Assembly (NCBI GenBank): GCA_021108005.1
Contig: JAIORS010000169.1
Coordinates: 1 to 53,633, forward strand
Direction: 5' to 3'
DNA: 53,633 nt
Source of the DNA: Candidatus Aegiribacteria sp.
GTDB lineage: Bacteria; Fermentibacterota; Fermentibacteria; Fermentibacterales; JCC-6
Shown here: one piece after another, positions 1 through 8,022 of the stretch
Numbering within the stretch: position 1 is the stretch's first letter
How the letters are laid out: the number at the start of each line of letters is the position of its first letter
The notes under the pieces: generated by a model
Databases searched by the model: none
What the model was told of the DNA's origin: nothing
The model's input: only the letters and a program-made list of their open reading frames with translations
Translations under genes and position numbers: made by a program

Positions 1-797
1 GGTTTGATGATTCTGTATGCTTCCTGCAGGAATCCGCTGATTTTAAACAATTCAACAAGTCCCTGCAGTGTCATTGCGGTATCAAAACTTTCCGACGCTA
101 TGGGAAGCTGCCGTACATCCCCTCCGATTGCTTCGCTGATTGAACTTCGCCCGATATGTTTGAACCGGTACTGGATATTCCACACGCACTTCAGATCACG
201 TTCAACCGCGGCAATCCGTTTCAGTTCACTGTTCTGAAACGCCTGATGCGTTACACCGTATCCCCCTCCCGAAAGAAGGTCGATAAGATCATCCGGCTCT
301 GTTCTCTGTACCGCGTTCATAAACTCTTTGAAAATGTCAAGATTGACTCCGCCCTCAGCCGGAAACGTAAGTAATCGTTCCGCTCTTCCGTTGTGTTTGA
401 ACCATTCGCCCGAATCCCGGTACCTTGCCTTGCCAAGCAGTTCTTTTGTGACCGCGTTCGGATCTGATTCAACAGCTTTTGTATTTGTACTCCGATTGAG
501 CAATTGTTCGATTGACCTGTCAATCCCGATCTTCTTCAGTCTGTTCATAGAAAGCAGCCCATTAACAGGAATGCCGGGCGGTACTCCCAGAGCTTCATCC
601 ACGGGAGCCTGCCAGGTATTGACTGCCGTGTTCGACAGCAGGGCCGGTCTGCCAAGTATTATAGGATACTGATTATCACATCTCGCGCACTTCATTGTAC
701 CCGATCTGATGTCACTATTTCGCCTGGTCGTATGGTGGATTGATAGATGTCCCTTACATTCGGGACATCTGAGATATTCCAGAGCTGAGCTTCGCAT
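1..797 (-). CDS. Zinc-ribbon (Trm112-like) class I methyltransferase, 3' end cut off by the window
   Basis: The minus strand is open from an ATG at 797 to the window edge (265 codons, no stop), so the C-terminus is missing. A purine-rich GGGGGAGG lies just before the ATG. Cys11, Cys14, Cys37 and Cys40 form a CPEC...CARC zinc ribbon like the Trm112 module found ahead of some methyltransferases. Near residue 170 there is a glycine-rich strand-loop (LIDLLSGGGYG), then AVERDL and later GDVRQLPIASESFD, which fit SAM-binding motif I, the acidic motif II and the LPxxxxxFD motif of UbiE-like enzymes. The substrate cannot be told; the middle region between ribbon and methyltransferase core is not recognised. 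The family call is inference from motifs, without alignment. Confidence 0.6.
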   Translation of the reverse strand, partial: MRSSALEYLRCPECKGHLSIHHTTRRNSDIRSGTMKCARCDNQYPIILGRPALLSNTAVNTWQAPVDEALGVPPGIPVNGLLSMNRLKKIGIDRSIEQLLNRSTNTKAVESDPNAVTKELLGKARYRDSGEWFKHNGRAERLLTFPAEGGVNLDIFKEFMNAVQRTEPDDLIDLLSGGGYGVTHQAFQNSELKRIAAVERDLKCVWNIQYRFKHIGRSSISEAIGGDVRQLPIASESFDTAMTLQGLVELFKISGFLQEAYRIIK

Positions 798-833
798 AAA
801 TCCTCCCCCTATTTTAGTGTATCTGTAAGTTCT

Positions 834-863
834 ATATTAACAAGCAGATAGCTTCATTGTCAA
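834..863 (-). promoter_or_regulatory. Candidate sigma70 promoter for the left-edge methyltransferase gene
   Basis: On the minus strand a perfect TTGACA (858-863) is followed 18 bases later by TAATAT (834-839), about 37 bases before the start codon at 797. The -35 is strong and the -10 is weak (4 of 6). The remaining sequence from 864 to 1035 shows no gene or clear signal. Confidence 0.4.
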
Positions 864-1035
864 GGTTTGACAGGCAGGATCTTTATTCGTATATAGAAAG
901 TAGAAAACGTTCAGGTCGTTTCATATCGGAATGCATTTAACCAGTTATCACAGACTATGTTACTTCTATTTCAGGTAAAATAAAAACGTTTGTCCAGTCG
1001 GTACACCGATGAAAACACAAAAGTATATAGAGGAA

Positions 1036-1584
1036 TCATTCCTTTGGTGATCTTAGAATCCTCCGGTAGCTGCGTCTGACTTCCAGCATGAAGTCGTTGA
1101 ATCTCCCGTCAATGAAATCGGGAAAACTGTGATCGGGGGCTGTGAATATTCCATGACCGTATCTCAGGCAGGTATGAGCCCATACCCCGCGCCCCATGTA
1201 TATCTTGTCGGGAGCACTCTTAAAGGAAGCCAGGACAAGCTTTCCGTAATCCAGATAGCCCGGATCGATGTTCACACTGCGATCGCCATTATTATCGAGA
1301 AAACCGTTCTCGATATCGACGCAGGAATACTTCCAGTCAGCAAGATGTGATGCGTCAAGAAGTTCCATGAAACTGAACCACCGCCTTGTAAGCTCAGTAC
1401 CCATTTCCTTCTCGTAATAATCCGAAAGATCGAAAGGGTACATTTCGCTGATAATATCTATTTCACCGAATCGCGATTCAAGGATGGATTTCGTTTCCTC
1501 TTTTAGCGTTTCATCAGCCGTGATTACGCTTATCATCGGCATAACCTGTGGTGCTTCTACCGGTCCCGACATGATTTTATCCAT
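1036..1584 (-). CDS. DUF4416 family protein
   Basis: The 182-aa protein matches my recollection of the DUF4416 family: an N-terminal PVEAPQVMPMISVITAD strand, then FDLSDYYEKEMG, a central LADWKYSC region and the ending HTFPDF-like segment (here HSFPDFIDGRF). Function of the family is unknown; it is often annotated only as a hypothetical protein. The gene follows the N-acetyltransferase on the same strand and overlaps its end by 28 bases if the first ATG (1584) is used; an ATG four codons in (1572) shortens the overlap to 16. The overlap suggests the two are co-transcribed. No signal peptide or membrane segment is visible. Confidence 0.7.
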   Translation of the reverse strand: MDKIMSGPVEAPQVMPMISVITADETLKEETKSILESRFGEIDIISEMYPFDLSDYYEKEMGTELTRRWFSFMELLDASHLADWKYSCVDIENGFLDNNGDRSVNIDPGYLDYGKLVLASFKSAPDKIYMGRGVWAHTCLRYGHGIFTAPDHSFPDFIDGRFNDFMLEVRRSYRRILRSPKE

Positions 1585-2372
1585 TCCCTTTCCGCCGCCT
1601 GTGCTATATCTCTTCTAAGACCGAAATACGCCTCGATCTTTTCTGAGTAATCATCCCTGAGTTTTTCATTTTTCTTTCCTTCAGCATTCACACTGCGAAG
1701 GTTCATATTATGGGCAGACAGTCTTCCTTCACCGTTTCTGCAGTTAAGGTGAAGGCTGTTCATGCCTGTCGCGTCGAACGATCTCTGCCAGTGAGAAGTG
1801 AATGCATCAGGGCTTACCGGGTTCATTCTGACGCGATATTTCCAGTTCCTTGCGCTGTCGTTGACAGTGTAGAGATCGTACGTTTCGCCGTTATCAACCG
1901 GTTCCCAGATAAGCCTGTCATCGTACATTTCCAACTCCGGGGATTGTCCGGTTTCCAGCGGTACCGGTACGGAAACCAGATATCCTGGATCCGCGAGATA
2001 ACGTGATCCATCACCCGTTATTACGGAAAGGGCACAGTGTATGTTCTCTCCATGATTCATATCAGCCATGACAGGATGGCAGTGAAAACCGGCAAAAGAT
2101 AGAATCGTTCCCAGAGCTTCAGTTAGAGAAAAACAGGTGCCTCCCGCTCCGTTCTCTATGTGTTCTCTTATCACTGTATCAGCCAGCCTCAACCGGTTCT
2201 CTGCTGGAAGCCGCTGTGCTTTCACAAGGAACTTGGTCAGGTTTTCCCAGGGAATGCGTGAGAAATGTGAAATGATTATTCCGAGGGAATTGATGTCCGG
2301 TTTATGGGGCAATGCGCCGAAATGATCGAAAAATACGGATGCGGCCTGTTTCATCCTCTGTTTATCGTTCAT
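1557..2372 (-). CDS. Arylamine N-acetyltransferase family protein
   Basis: NAT-family enzymes transfer the acetyl group from acetyl-CoA to arylamines and related amines through a Cys-His-Asp triad. All three residues are visible in their usual settings: Cys80 in GAGGTCFSL, His112 in NIHCALS and Asp128 in LADPGY. The N-terminal RIPWENLTKFL is also typical of the family. Length (271 aa) is normal. An AAGGGAAA lies upstream of the ATG. Residues 31-53 are duplicated, with one change (Trp42 to Cys), in a remnant at 5438-5506 on the far side of the peptidase gene. The physiological substrate in an anaerobe is unknown; some members have biosynthetic roles. Confidence 0.82.
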   Translation of the reverse strand: MNDKQRMKQAASVFFDHFGALPHKPDINSLGIIISHFSRIPWENLTKFLVKAQRLPAENRLRLADTVIREHIENGAGGTCFSLTEALGTILSFAGFHCHPVMADMNHGENIHCALSVITGDGSRYLADPGYLVSVPVPLETGQSPELEMYDDRLIWEPVDNGETYDLYTVNDSARNWKYRVRMNPVSPDAFTSHWQRSFDATGMNSLHLNCRNGEGRLSAHNMNLRSVNAEGKKNEKLRDDYSEKIEAYFGLRRDIAQAAEREWIKSCRDR

Positions 2373-2449
2373 TCTATCGTTTCCCTTCTTACTATCCCGC
2401 AGGTACGCCTGAACAACCGCTTTCCCGTCGGAAGAGGTATGAAAGTTTA

Positions 2450-2584
2450 ATGGAAGACAACCGCATCCGCAAGCTGTGGTCGGAGCTGAGAGTACAGACC
2501 TCTGACGATAGAATCCTGGAAGATATGAACAGATGCCACACTTCTTCGTTAATTGTCAGATATTCCCTGAAGAATGTTCCTTGA
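2450..2584 (+). pseudogene. Internally deleted remnant of the YhcC-type radical SAM gene
   Basis: Bases 2439-2546 match two separate parts of the intact radical SAM gene at 5522: the first about 11 codons (MEDNRIRK versus MEDKRIRN) and then codons near 142-165 (VQTSDDRILE...MNRCHTS in both). About 400 bases between them, including the iron-sulfur cysteines, are missing. The reading frame happens to stay open for 44 codons to a TGA at 2584, but after RCHTS the sequence is unrelated. It lies directly upstream of and divergent from the NAT gene. A function is unlikely; it is best read as a scar of a duplication followed by deletion. Bases 2585-2673 show nothing recognisable. Confidence 0.75.
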
Positions 2585-2673
2585 CCCAAGAGGTGAGGGA
2601 AGCAGGTCATATACTTCGGAGCATACAGCCAAGCTTGGAGGGGAAGAGAGTGCCGCCTGGCTGATAATGGTGA

Positions 2674-5106
2674 TTATTTATATACAATAACCCTGTTTAC
2701 AGTAACGGAACCTGCAGGATCGATGGATAGTATCAAGTAAAGACCCTGCGGCACTGCATGTGTATCCCATATCAGAGAGTGTGCGCCAGCATCGAGTTCA
2801 CCCGAATGCACCGTCTCTATCGCCCTGCCGGCGGTATCGTAAACGGTTATCTCGAAATTGCCGCTGCTCGATAGTGTAACCGGAAAGGTAACAAGACCGC
2901 TGACAGGGTTGGGATGAGGGGTTCCCACCGAAGTGATGACACCCGCAGGATTATCATTTATTCCCAATCCGTTAATAACACCCTCTGAGGGAATCGCGTT
3001 ATGGGCGGTAACCATCCAGCAGATATCGTTTAAGCTTCCGATAGCGTCGAAAGCAAGGGTGACACTGCCCGTGGTATCGGTGACGCCGCTTACCCAGAGA
3101 CTATCGTGTGTCATGCATACAAGGGCATTCTCAACCATACCGTCCAGTTCACTCACCGAGAAAGCGGCCTGTGTGGAACCACTTGGCAGGCTGGTGGGAG
3201 CACTCACTGTAAGGTCATGAGGAACTGCTGTCCTCATATCCATTGTTGGGTCACCGAACCAGTGGAAAAGATCCCATTCCAACTCAGTACGATCGGTTGA
3301 AAATGGACACATTGGAGCTGAAGCCTCCATCTCCATCTTCGAGCACATCAGAGCCTGTCCGGCAAGGTAGTTCCCTGTGGGATCAGTGTACAGTGCGGGA
3401 GGGTTTACGTACTCATCATTAAAGGATTTATACAAACCGTAGCAGATGTAGTCGTTCCAGTAACTGCAACTTACATCCGTTGCAGCAAGTACACCTACGG
3501 CTCCCCCTTCCATCCGGAAGAAGTTCTCAGCAAAACAGTTACCGGAGAACTGACCGGTCAGGCAATTAACGCTCATAACCATGGGAGTCATCTCACCGTT
3601 TGTTAAGCCTGAGAGTTGTGATATTTTGAAGTACGGGTGACTCCATCCGGTAACACTTCCGTGGTCTCTGTGCTGAACAAGGAAAACTCCGGAGTTAATA
3701 CTTGACAGAATACCTGCCGCGTTACCATCCCAGACTATATCACCGGGAATCTGCTGCCCTGCGCTGGGAAGATCGTTTCTGTAGTAGTAAGGTGGTGAGG
3801 CGGAAGTATTCTTGTTGTATTCGCGCTGAACCGTTTTTCCGTAGATATTCATGTAGGTGTCACGGACCGTCTCACATGTGAAGCAGAACCAGCGTTGCGC
3901 AACCGTGCTGGAACCGCTGGTTGCCTGGAAATATCCCGCGCAGAGAACATTCCCCCAGAAACCAGCGTCCATCAGCGGGTCGAATTGCCATTTGAGGATT
4001 TTTTCCTGCACTATGGGATAATCAATTGTGGAAGTTACGAACCTGCTGTGAAAGATATCGGCCCTGAAATCGCTTGAGCCGTCCATGCATACATATCTGT
4101 TATCGGTATCGACAAAATGGTCACCGTAAAAGTCAAGGGTACCGGTTCCTGCGGTTAAATCTTCATCATCTCCAACGAAAAGAATGAAACTTGGTGGTAT
4201 AACCCATGTATCGTAGGCGTTCTGTATGTAATCCTTGATCTGTGTCTCGTTCCAACTTCCGGCTCCCACAATGGCGGTAAGGTAGCCCTGGTCCATTTTA
4301 GCATCGATGAAAACGTCCATCAAGGTGTCAACAAAACCATCGCCTGCGATTATCAACAGATCGGCTGCGGTGATATCTCTTGCCTGCTCCATGTTATAGG
4401 CTTTCACCGGCTCACAGTTCTCGGAGTTGATGGAATTTCGGGGTTCACCGAGTATTTCCGAATTGATTAGGGTTCTGTACGTATTTATAAAGAATCTGCT
4501 CTGAAGCCTCGGGTCGACATGAACGGTGCCGCCAAGATCAACAGTAACGCGAAGTTTAGGGGTTACCGTCAGGAGCCCTGTTTCAGCATCCCAATGGAAG
4601 GGAATGATATTGAACCTGCCCATATTCACTCCGCGAAGGGTTCCGGAATCCTCGAACACGGCTTCCTGCGAGGGGTATGCGCCATGGCTGTAAGCTTCCG
4701 GCAGGTATGTGAAGGGGACCTGCTCGTAGGAATTATCCACAGGAATGGGCTGCATGGGAGAAGGAGTAATGTTCATGATTACAACCGGCTCCTCAAGCAC
4801 CTCTACGCTGATGGATACGTTGGGGTTGTCAGGTATGGCAGCCATGAAGGATGCCTTTGGAAGCATCGGCGCTCCCTCCGCGTCTGCGTAGGGTGTAAGG
4901 GCCGGTACGCTTATGGAATTGAATGTCATTCCGTTCCCGGTAACCGGGTTGTTCTGGAAACCAGGCAGAGTGATATCCACTACAAAACCGGAGGCGGTAC
5001 ATTCCACCACTTCCAGATTGGCGTGATCAAGGTCGGATATGCCGAAGTCAACCCAATCAGCAACAACCATGGGAACCAGCGCCAGCAAAACAAAGATTGT
5101 TTTCAT
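2674..5106 (-). CDS. Secreted C25 (gingipain-like) cysteine peptidase with C-terminal sorting-type domain
   Basis: The 810-aa protein starts with a signal peptide (MKTIFVLLALVPMVVA, cut probably before Asp17). A gingipain-like propeptide region and catalytic domain follow. His482 in QHRDHGS and Cys515 in MSVNCLTGQF sit where the catalytic His and Cys of gingipains lie, followed by the typical GGAVGVLAATDVS. The last about 85 residues (from VGTPHPNPVSG to NRVIVYK) form an Ig/FlgD-like domain with the PNPV start and GLYLI-like ending of C-terminal secretion or anchoring domains used with type IX-like export. An AGGAT lies before the ATG, and a good promoter is at 5145-5173. It is monocistronic. 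It probably degrades proteins outside the cell for amino-acid uptake; export route is inferred. Confidence 0.87.
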   Translation of the reverse strand: MKTIFVLLALVPMVVADWVDFGISDLDHANLEVVECTASGFVVDITLPGFQNNPVTGNGMTFNSISVPALTPYADAEGAPMLPKASFMAAIPDNPNVSISVEVLEEPVVIMNITPSPMQPIPVDNSYEQVPFTYLPEAYSHGAYPSQEAVFEDSGTLRGVNMGRFNIIPFHWDAETGLLTVTPKLRVTVDLGGTVHVDPRLQSRFFINTYRTLINSEILGEPRNSINSENCEPVKAYNMEQARDITAADLLIIAGDGFVDTLMDVFIDAKMDQGYLTAIVGAGSWNETQIKDYIQNAYDTWVIPPSFILFVGDDEDLTAGTGTLDFYGDHFVDTDNRYVCMDGSSDFRADIFHSRFVTSTIDYPIVQEKILKWQFDPLMDAGFWGNVLCAGYFQATSGSSTVAQRWFCFTCETVRDTYMNIYGKTVQREYNKNTSASPPYYYRNDLPSAGQQIPGDIVWDGNAAGILSSINSGVFLVQHRDHGSVTGWSHPYFKISQLSGLTNGEMTPMVMSVNCLTGQFSGNCFAENFFRMEGGAVGVLAATDVSCSYWNDYICYGLYKSFNDEYVNPPALYTDPTGNYLAGQALMCSKMEMEASAPMCPFSTDRTELEWDLFHWFGDPTMDMRTAVPHDLTVSAPTSLPSGSTQAAFSVSELDGMVENALVCMTHDSLWVSGVTDTTGSVTLAFDAIGSLNDICWMVTAHNAIPSEGVINGLGINDNPAGVITSVGTPHPNPVSGLVTFPVTLSSSGNFEITVYDTAGRAIETVHSGELDAGAHSLIWDTHAVPQGLYLILSIDPAGSVTVNRVIVYK

Positions 5107-5144
5107 AGCTATCCTTTATTGTAAGAGTTTAATTCACTCTGATG

Positions 5145-5173
5145 AGTATACTTTAAGGTTGAAATAAGGTAAA
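5145..5173 (-). promoter_or_regulatory. Candidate promoter of the C25 peptidase gene
   Basis: Minus strand TTTACC (5168-5173), 17-base spacer, TATACT (5145-5150). The -10 matches 5 of 6 and the -35 4 of 6 consensus bases; the predicted start of transcription leaves a leader of about 30 bases with AGGAT before the ATG. Bases 5174-5437 upstream contain no gene that I recognise. Confidence 0.5.
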
Positions 5174-5437
5174 GCAAAGGCTTCGTCCGGTTTGAAATCA
5201 AGATTCTTATTACCCAGTCGAACATGAGCCTGTAGTTGTGCAGAAAATCAATATAGAGAATTCCGGAATAACCGCTTCCGTTCCAACCGGCGGATGGACC
5301 CCTGTTTCCGGTGGCATTGAAACCATTGTATGCGAGCGTAACACTACCGTCGAGTTTTCTGGCACGGATAGAACCTGACCTCTCATCTTTGCCGGTGCTG
5401 AATAAACTGCCATATGCCCGGTTCACACCACTGTTGG

Positions 5438-5506
5438 CGCTGTGCTTTCACAAGGAACTTGGTTAGATTTTCGCAGGGAATACGTGAGAAATGTGATATA
5501 ATTATT
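5438..5506 (-). pseudogene. 69-base remnant of an arylamine N-acetyltransferase gene
   Basis: These 69 bases match 2212-2280 (inside the intact NAT gene, codons 31-53) at 63 positions. Read on the minus strand they still encode the NAT segment IIISHFSRIP then ENLTKFLVKAQR, with Trp replaced by Cys between. No NAT sequence is recognisable on either side. It lies immediately upstream of the intact radical SAM gene in the same relative orientation as the intact NAT lies to the radical SAM remnant at 2450, so both loci descend from one divergent NAT/radical SAM pair. Confidence 0.8.
5494..5502 (+). promoter_or_regulatory. Extended -10 promoter candidate of the radical SAM gene
   Basis: TGATATAAT is a perfect extended -10 (TGnTATAAT) located 20 bases before the ATG at 5522. 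It lies inside the NAT remnant; the corresponding bases of the intact NAT gene read TGAAATGAT, so two substitutions create it. No convincing -35 is present, which extended -10 promoters may lack. Confidence 0.45.
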
Positions 5507-5521
5507 CATTATGAAAGTCTT

Positions 5522-6496
5522 ATGGAAGACAAACGAATCCGCAATCTTAACAGTTTTTTCAGACATGTTTTCGGATGCAAAGTCAAAAAGGTAATCCTGT
5601 GGGGAGGCTTTACATGCCCGAACAGGGATGGGACCTTCAGCAGTATGGGATGTACCTTCTGCAATCCCCTTTCAAGCCGTCCTGAGACTTTTGAAGAGGG
5701 TAAGTCCATCGCGCAGCAGATGGAGGACGGCTGCAGATACATTGCCAGAAGGTATGGAGTGCAATGCTTTCTTCCCTATTTTCAGGACTATACGGCAACT
5801 TATGGGGACCCTGTCGAGTTGGATGCCCTCTATTCAGAGGCGATATCACATCCGGGAGTGGTGGGTCTTTCATTATGCACACGTCCGGACTGCCTTGAGG
5901 AACCAATGCTTGATTATATCGAGGATCTGTCCGGGCGGATATTCCTCTGGGTGGAGCTGGGTGTACAGACCTCTGACGACAGAATTCTGGAAAGCATGAA
6001 CAGATGCCATACTTCCCGTGAAACCATGAATGCTTTCAGAGCCCTGCACTCCAGAAAGATATTCTCCTCCGCTCACATGATAATTGGTTATCCCGGTTCC
6101 AGCGTAGAAACCGTTCTGGCTGATGCCGAGTTCATAAGGAAGACCCGTACAGATGGAGTCAAGCTTCAGAATCTTCATGTAATCAAGAATACTCTCATTG
6201 CGGATCAATTCGCTTCAGGTGAATTCGAACTACTGACAATGGAGGAATATGTTGATCTGGTAATACTTTTCCTTGAACACACTGAACCAAGAGTAGTAAT
6301 ACTCAGACTCACCGGAGAGGCTCCGGAAGAGCTGACCGTCGCCCCCGAATGGTCTCTTTATAAAATGATCGTCCTGAACAGAATCCACGAAGAGATGCAA
6401 CGAAGGGACACATGGCAGGGAAAAGCTCTGGGATTCAATAGATCATCCGTTGAAAGTCCACCGGATAATATCCGTGACCACTGGAGACCGGACTGA
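5522..6496 (+). CDS. YhcC-like radical SAM protein (TIGR01212 type)
   Basis: The family is defined by FTCPNRDGT followed by a GCxFC pair, an unusual wide spacing of the three [4Fe-4S]/SAM cysteines; here FTCPNRDGTFSSMGCTFCN occupies residues about 29-47. Later family features are YFQDYTATYG, GLSLCTRPDC, WVELGVQTSDDRILESMNRCH and LQNLHVIKNT. The reaction catalysed is not known to me. I start at the ATG at 5522 (324 aa) because homology begins there; the 36 upstream in-frame codons derive from antisense NAT sequence. A GAAAG lies 4 bases ahead. A partial duplicate lies at 2450-2584. The downstream gap to asnS (106 bases) has only a weak 5-bp hairpin at 6561-6577. Confidence 0.85.
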   Translation: MEDKRIRNLNSFFRHVFGCKVKKVILWGGFTCPNRDGTFSSMGCTFCNPLSSRPETFEEGKSIAQQMEDGCRYIARRYGVQCFLPYFQDYTATYGDPVELDALYSEAISHPGVVGLSLCTRPDCLEEPMLDYIEDLSGRIFLWVELGVQTSDDRILESMNRCHTSRETMNAFRALHSRKIFSSAHMIIGYPGSSVETVLADAEFIRKTRTDGVKLQNLHVIKNTLIADQFASGEFELLTMEEYVDLVILFLEHTEPRVVILRLTGEAPEELTVAPEWSLYKMIVLNRIHEEMQRRDTWQGKALGFNRSSVESPPDNIRDHWRPD

Positions 6497-6602
6497 AGTA
6501 TTGCAGGATCACCTCCCCTTTCATAGATTAAACTCTCCGAATTCTAAAGATTTGACTGAACCGGATGTTTATTCCGGAACTACCCGTTAACTGGGGGTCC
6601 TG

Positions 6603-7979
6603 ATGATTGAACGCACATCCATTAAATGCATTCTCGATGGAGAATGCAAAGAGGAAAAAGTAACCGTATACGGCTGGGTCCGAACTGCAAGATCAGCTAA
6701 GAACGTTGCATTCGCATCCATAACAGACGGTTCAGTTACTTCCCCCCTGCAGGTCGTATTCGACCGTGAGCAATTCAACGACATCTCAGGGCTGGCCACC
6801 GGAGCCTGCATAAGAGTTACAGGGAGAATCGTCAAATCACAGGGTGCTGAACAATCCCGGGAAATCAGTGCGGATGAACTGGAAATTGTCGGCCCGGCAG
6901 GAGACGATTATCCTCTTCAGAAGAAAAGGCATTCCATCGAATTCCTAAGATCATTGCCACACTTGAGGGCCAGAACAAATACCTTTGGCGCAGTATTCCG
7001 TATGAGCCACCACCTTAGTCTCGCAATCCACAGGTTCTTCGATGAAAACGGTTTCTTCTTTATCCATGCGCCGCTTATAACCACAAGCGATGCCGAGGGG
7101 GCCGGAGAAGCCTTCCAGGTTACCTCTATGCCGCTTGACAGCATTACACTGAAGAACGGTAATGTTGATTATTCGACGGATTATTTTAAGAGACAGGCTT
7201 TTCTTACTGTAAGCGCACAGCTTGAGGCCGAACCTCTTGCCCTGGCAATGGGGAAAGTATATACTTTCGGCCCTACTTTCAGGGCTGATCCATCCGATAC
7301 ACGGTTTCATACGGCGGAATTCTGGATGATCGAACCGGAGATGGCATTCTTCGACCTAGACGATGATGTTTTTCTGATAGAGGATTTCATCAAGTATACA
7401 GCCCGTTATCTTCGCGCAAAGTGTTCCGAAGATATCTCCTTCTTCAGTAAATTTTACGAAAAGGAACTCAAGGAACGATATAGAATGCTTATTGAAAGTG
7501 ATTTCGCGCGGATTACATACACCGATGCATTCGAACTCCTTAAGAAGAACAGCAGCAGTTTCGAAGTCGTACCCGAATGGGGATGTGATATATCCACTGA
7601 ATACGAAAGATTTCTTACCGATGAGTACTTCGGATGCCCTGTTTTTGTAACCGATTATCCGGCAATCATAAAACCTTTCTACATGCGGCTAAACGATGAT
7701 GGGAAAACAGTAGCTTGTACTGATCTTCTGTTCCCACAGGTCGGTGAAATTGTCGGTGGCAGCCAGAGAGAGGAAAGGCTGGATGTGCTGAGCACGAGAG
7801 CAAGGGAGTGCGGTATTGACCTTGATGATTACTCATGGTACTTCGATATAAGAAAATGGGGGTCTGCGCCCCATGCAGGGTTCGGACTGGGGTTTGAAAG
7901 GCTGCTGATGTATCTCACCGGGATGGAGAACATACGTGATGTAATTCCATTTCCAAGATCAAAAGGAAAGATGATATAA
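6603..7979 (+). CDS. asnS: Asparaginyl-tRNA synthetase
   Basis: Class II aminoacyl-tRNA synthetase that charges tRNA-Asn. An N-terminal OB-fold anticodon-binding domain (residues about 19-100, VTVYGWVRTARSAKNVAF) precedes the catalytic core. Motif 2 is FRADPSDTRFHTAEFWMIEPEM (from residue 226), and motif 3 is GFGLGFERLLMYLTG (from about 426), ending in the usual VIPFPR. The ITTSDAEGAGEAFQV segment and the C-terminal layout favour AsnRS over AspRS or LysRS. Length 458 aa is normal. A GGGGG precedes the ATG by five bases. It is followed after 43 bases by nifJ on the same strand. Confidence 0.93.
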   Translation: MIERTSIKCILDGECKEEKVTVYGWVRTARSAKNVAFASITDGSVTSPLQVVFDREQFNDISGLATGACIRVTGRIVKSQGAEQSREISADELEIVGPAGDDYPLQKKRHSIEFLRSLPHLRARTNTFGAVFRMSHHLSLAIHRFFDENGFFFIHAPLITTSDAEGAGEAFQVTSMPLDSITLKNGNVDYSTDYFKRQAFLTVSAQLEAEPLALAMGKVYTFGPTFRADPSDTRFHTAEFWMIEPEMAFFDLDDDVFLIEDFIKYTARYLRAKCSEDISFFSKFYEKELKERYRMLIESDFARITYTDAFELLKKNSSSFEVVPEWGCDISTEYERFLTDEYFGCPVFVTDYPAIIKPFYMRLNDDGKTVACTDLLFPQVGEIVGGSQREERLDVLSTRARECGIDLDDYSWYFDIRKWGSAPHAGFGLGFERLLMYLTGMENIRDVIPFPRSKGKMI

Positions 7980-8022
7980 TAATCGGAACATTGTTTATCT
8001 ATATAGAACAGGACGGAGCAAA

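Noticed and set aside
5109-5426. A 105-codon minus-strand frame between the peptidase and radical SAM genes
   Set aside because: It overlaps the peptidase promoter, has no ribosome binding site and no recognisable domain. It could be a scar of a lost surface-protein gene, but nothing proves it.
6561-6577. CCGGA/TCCGG hairpin before asnS considered as a terminator or T-box stem
   Set aside because: Only five pairs with no T-run, and no T-box specifier or antiterminator sequence is present.
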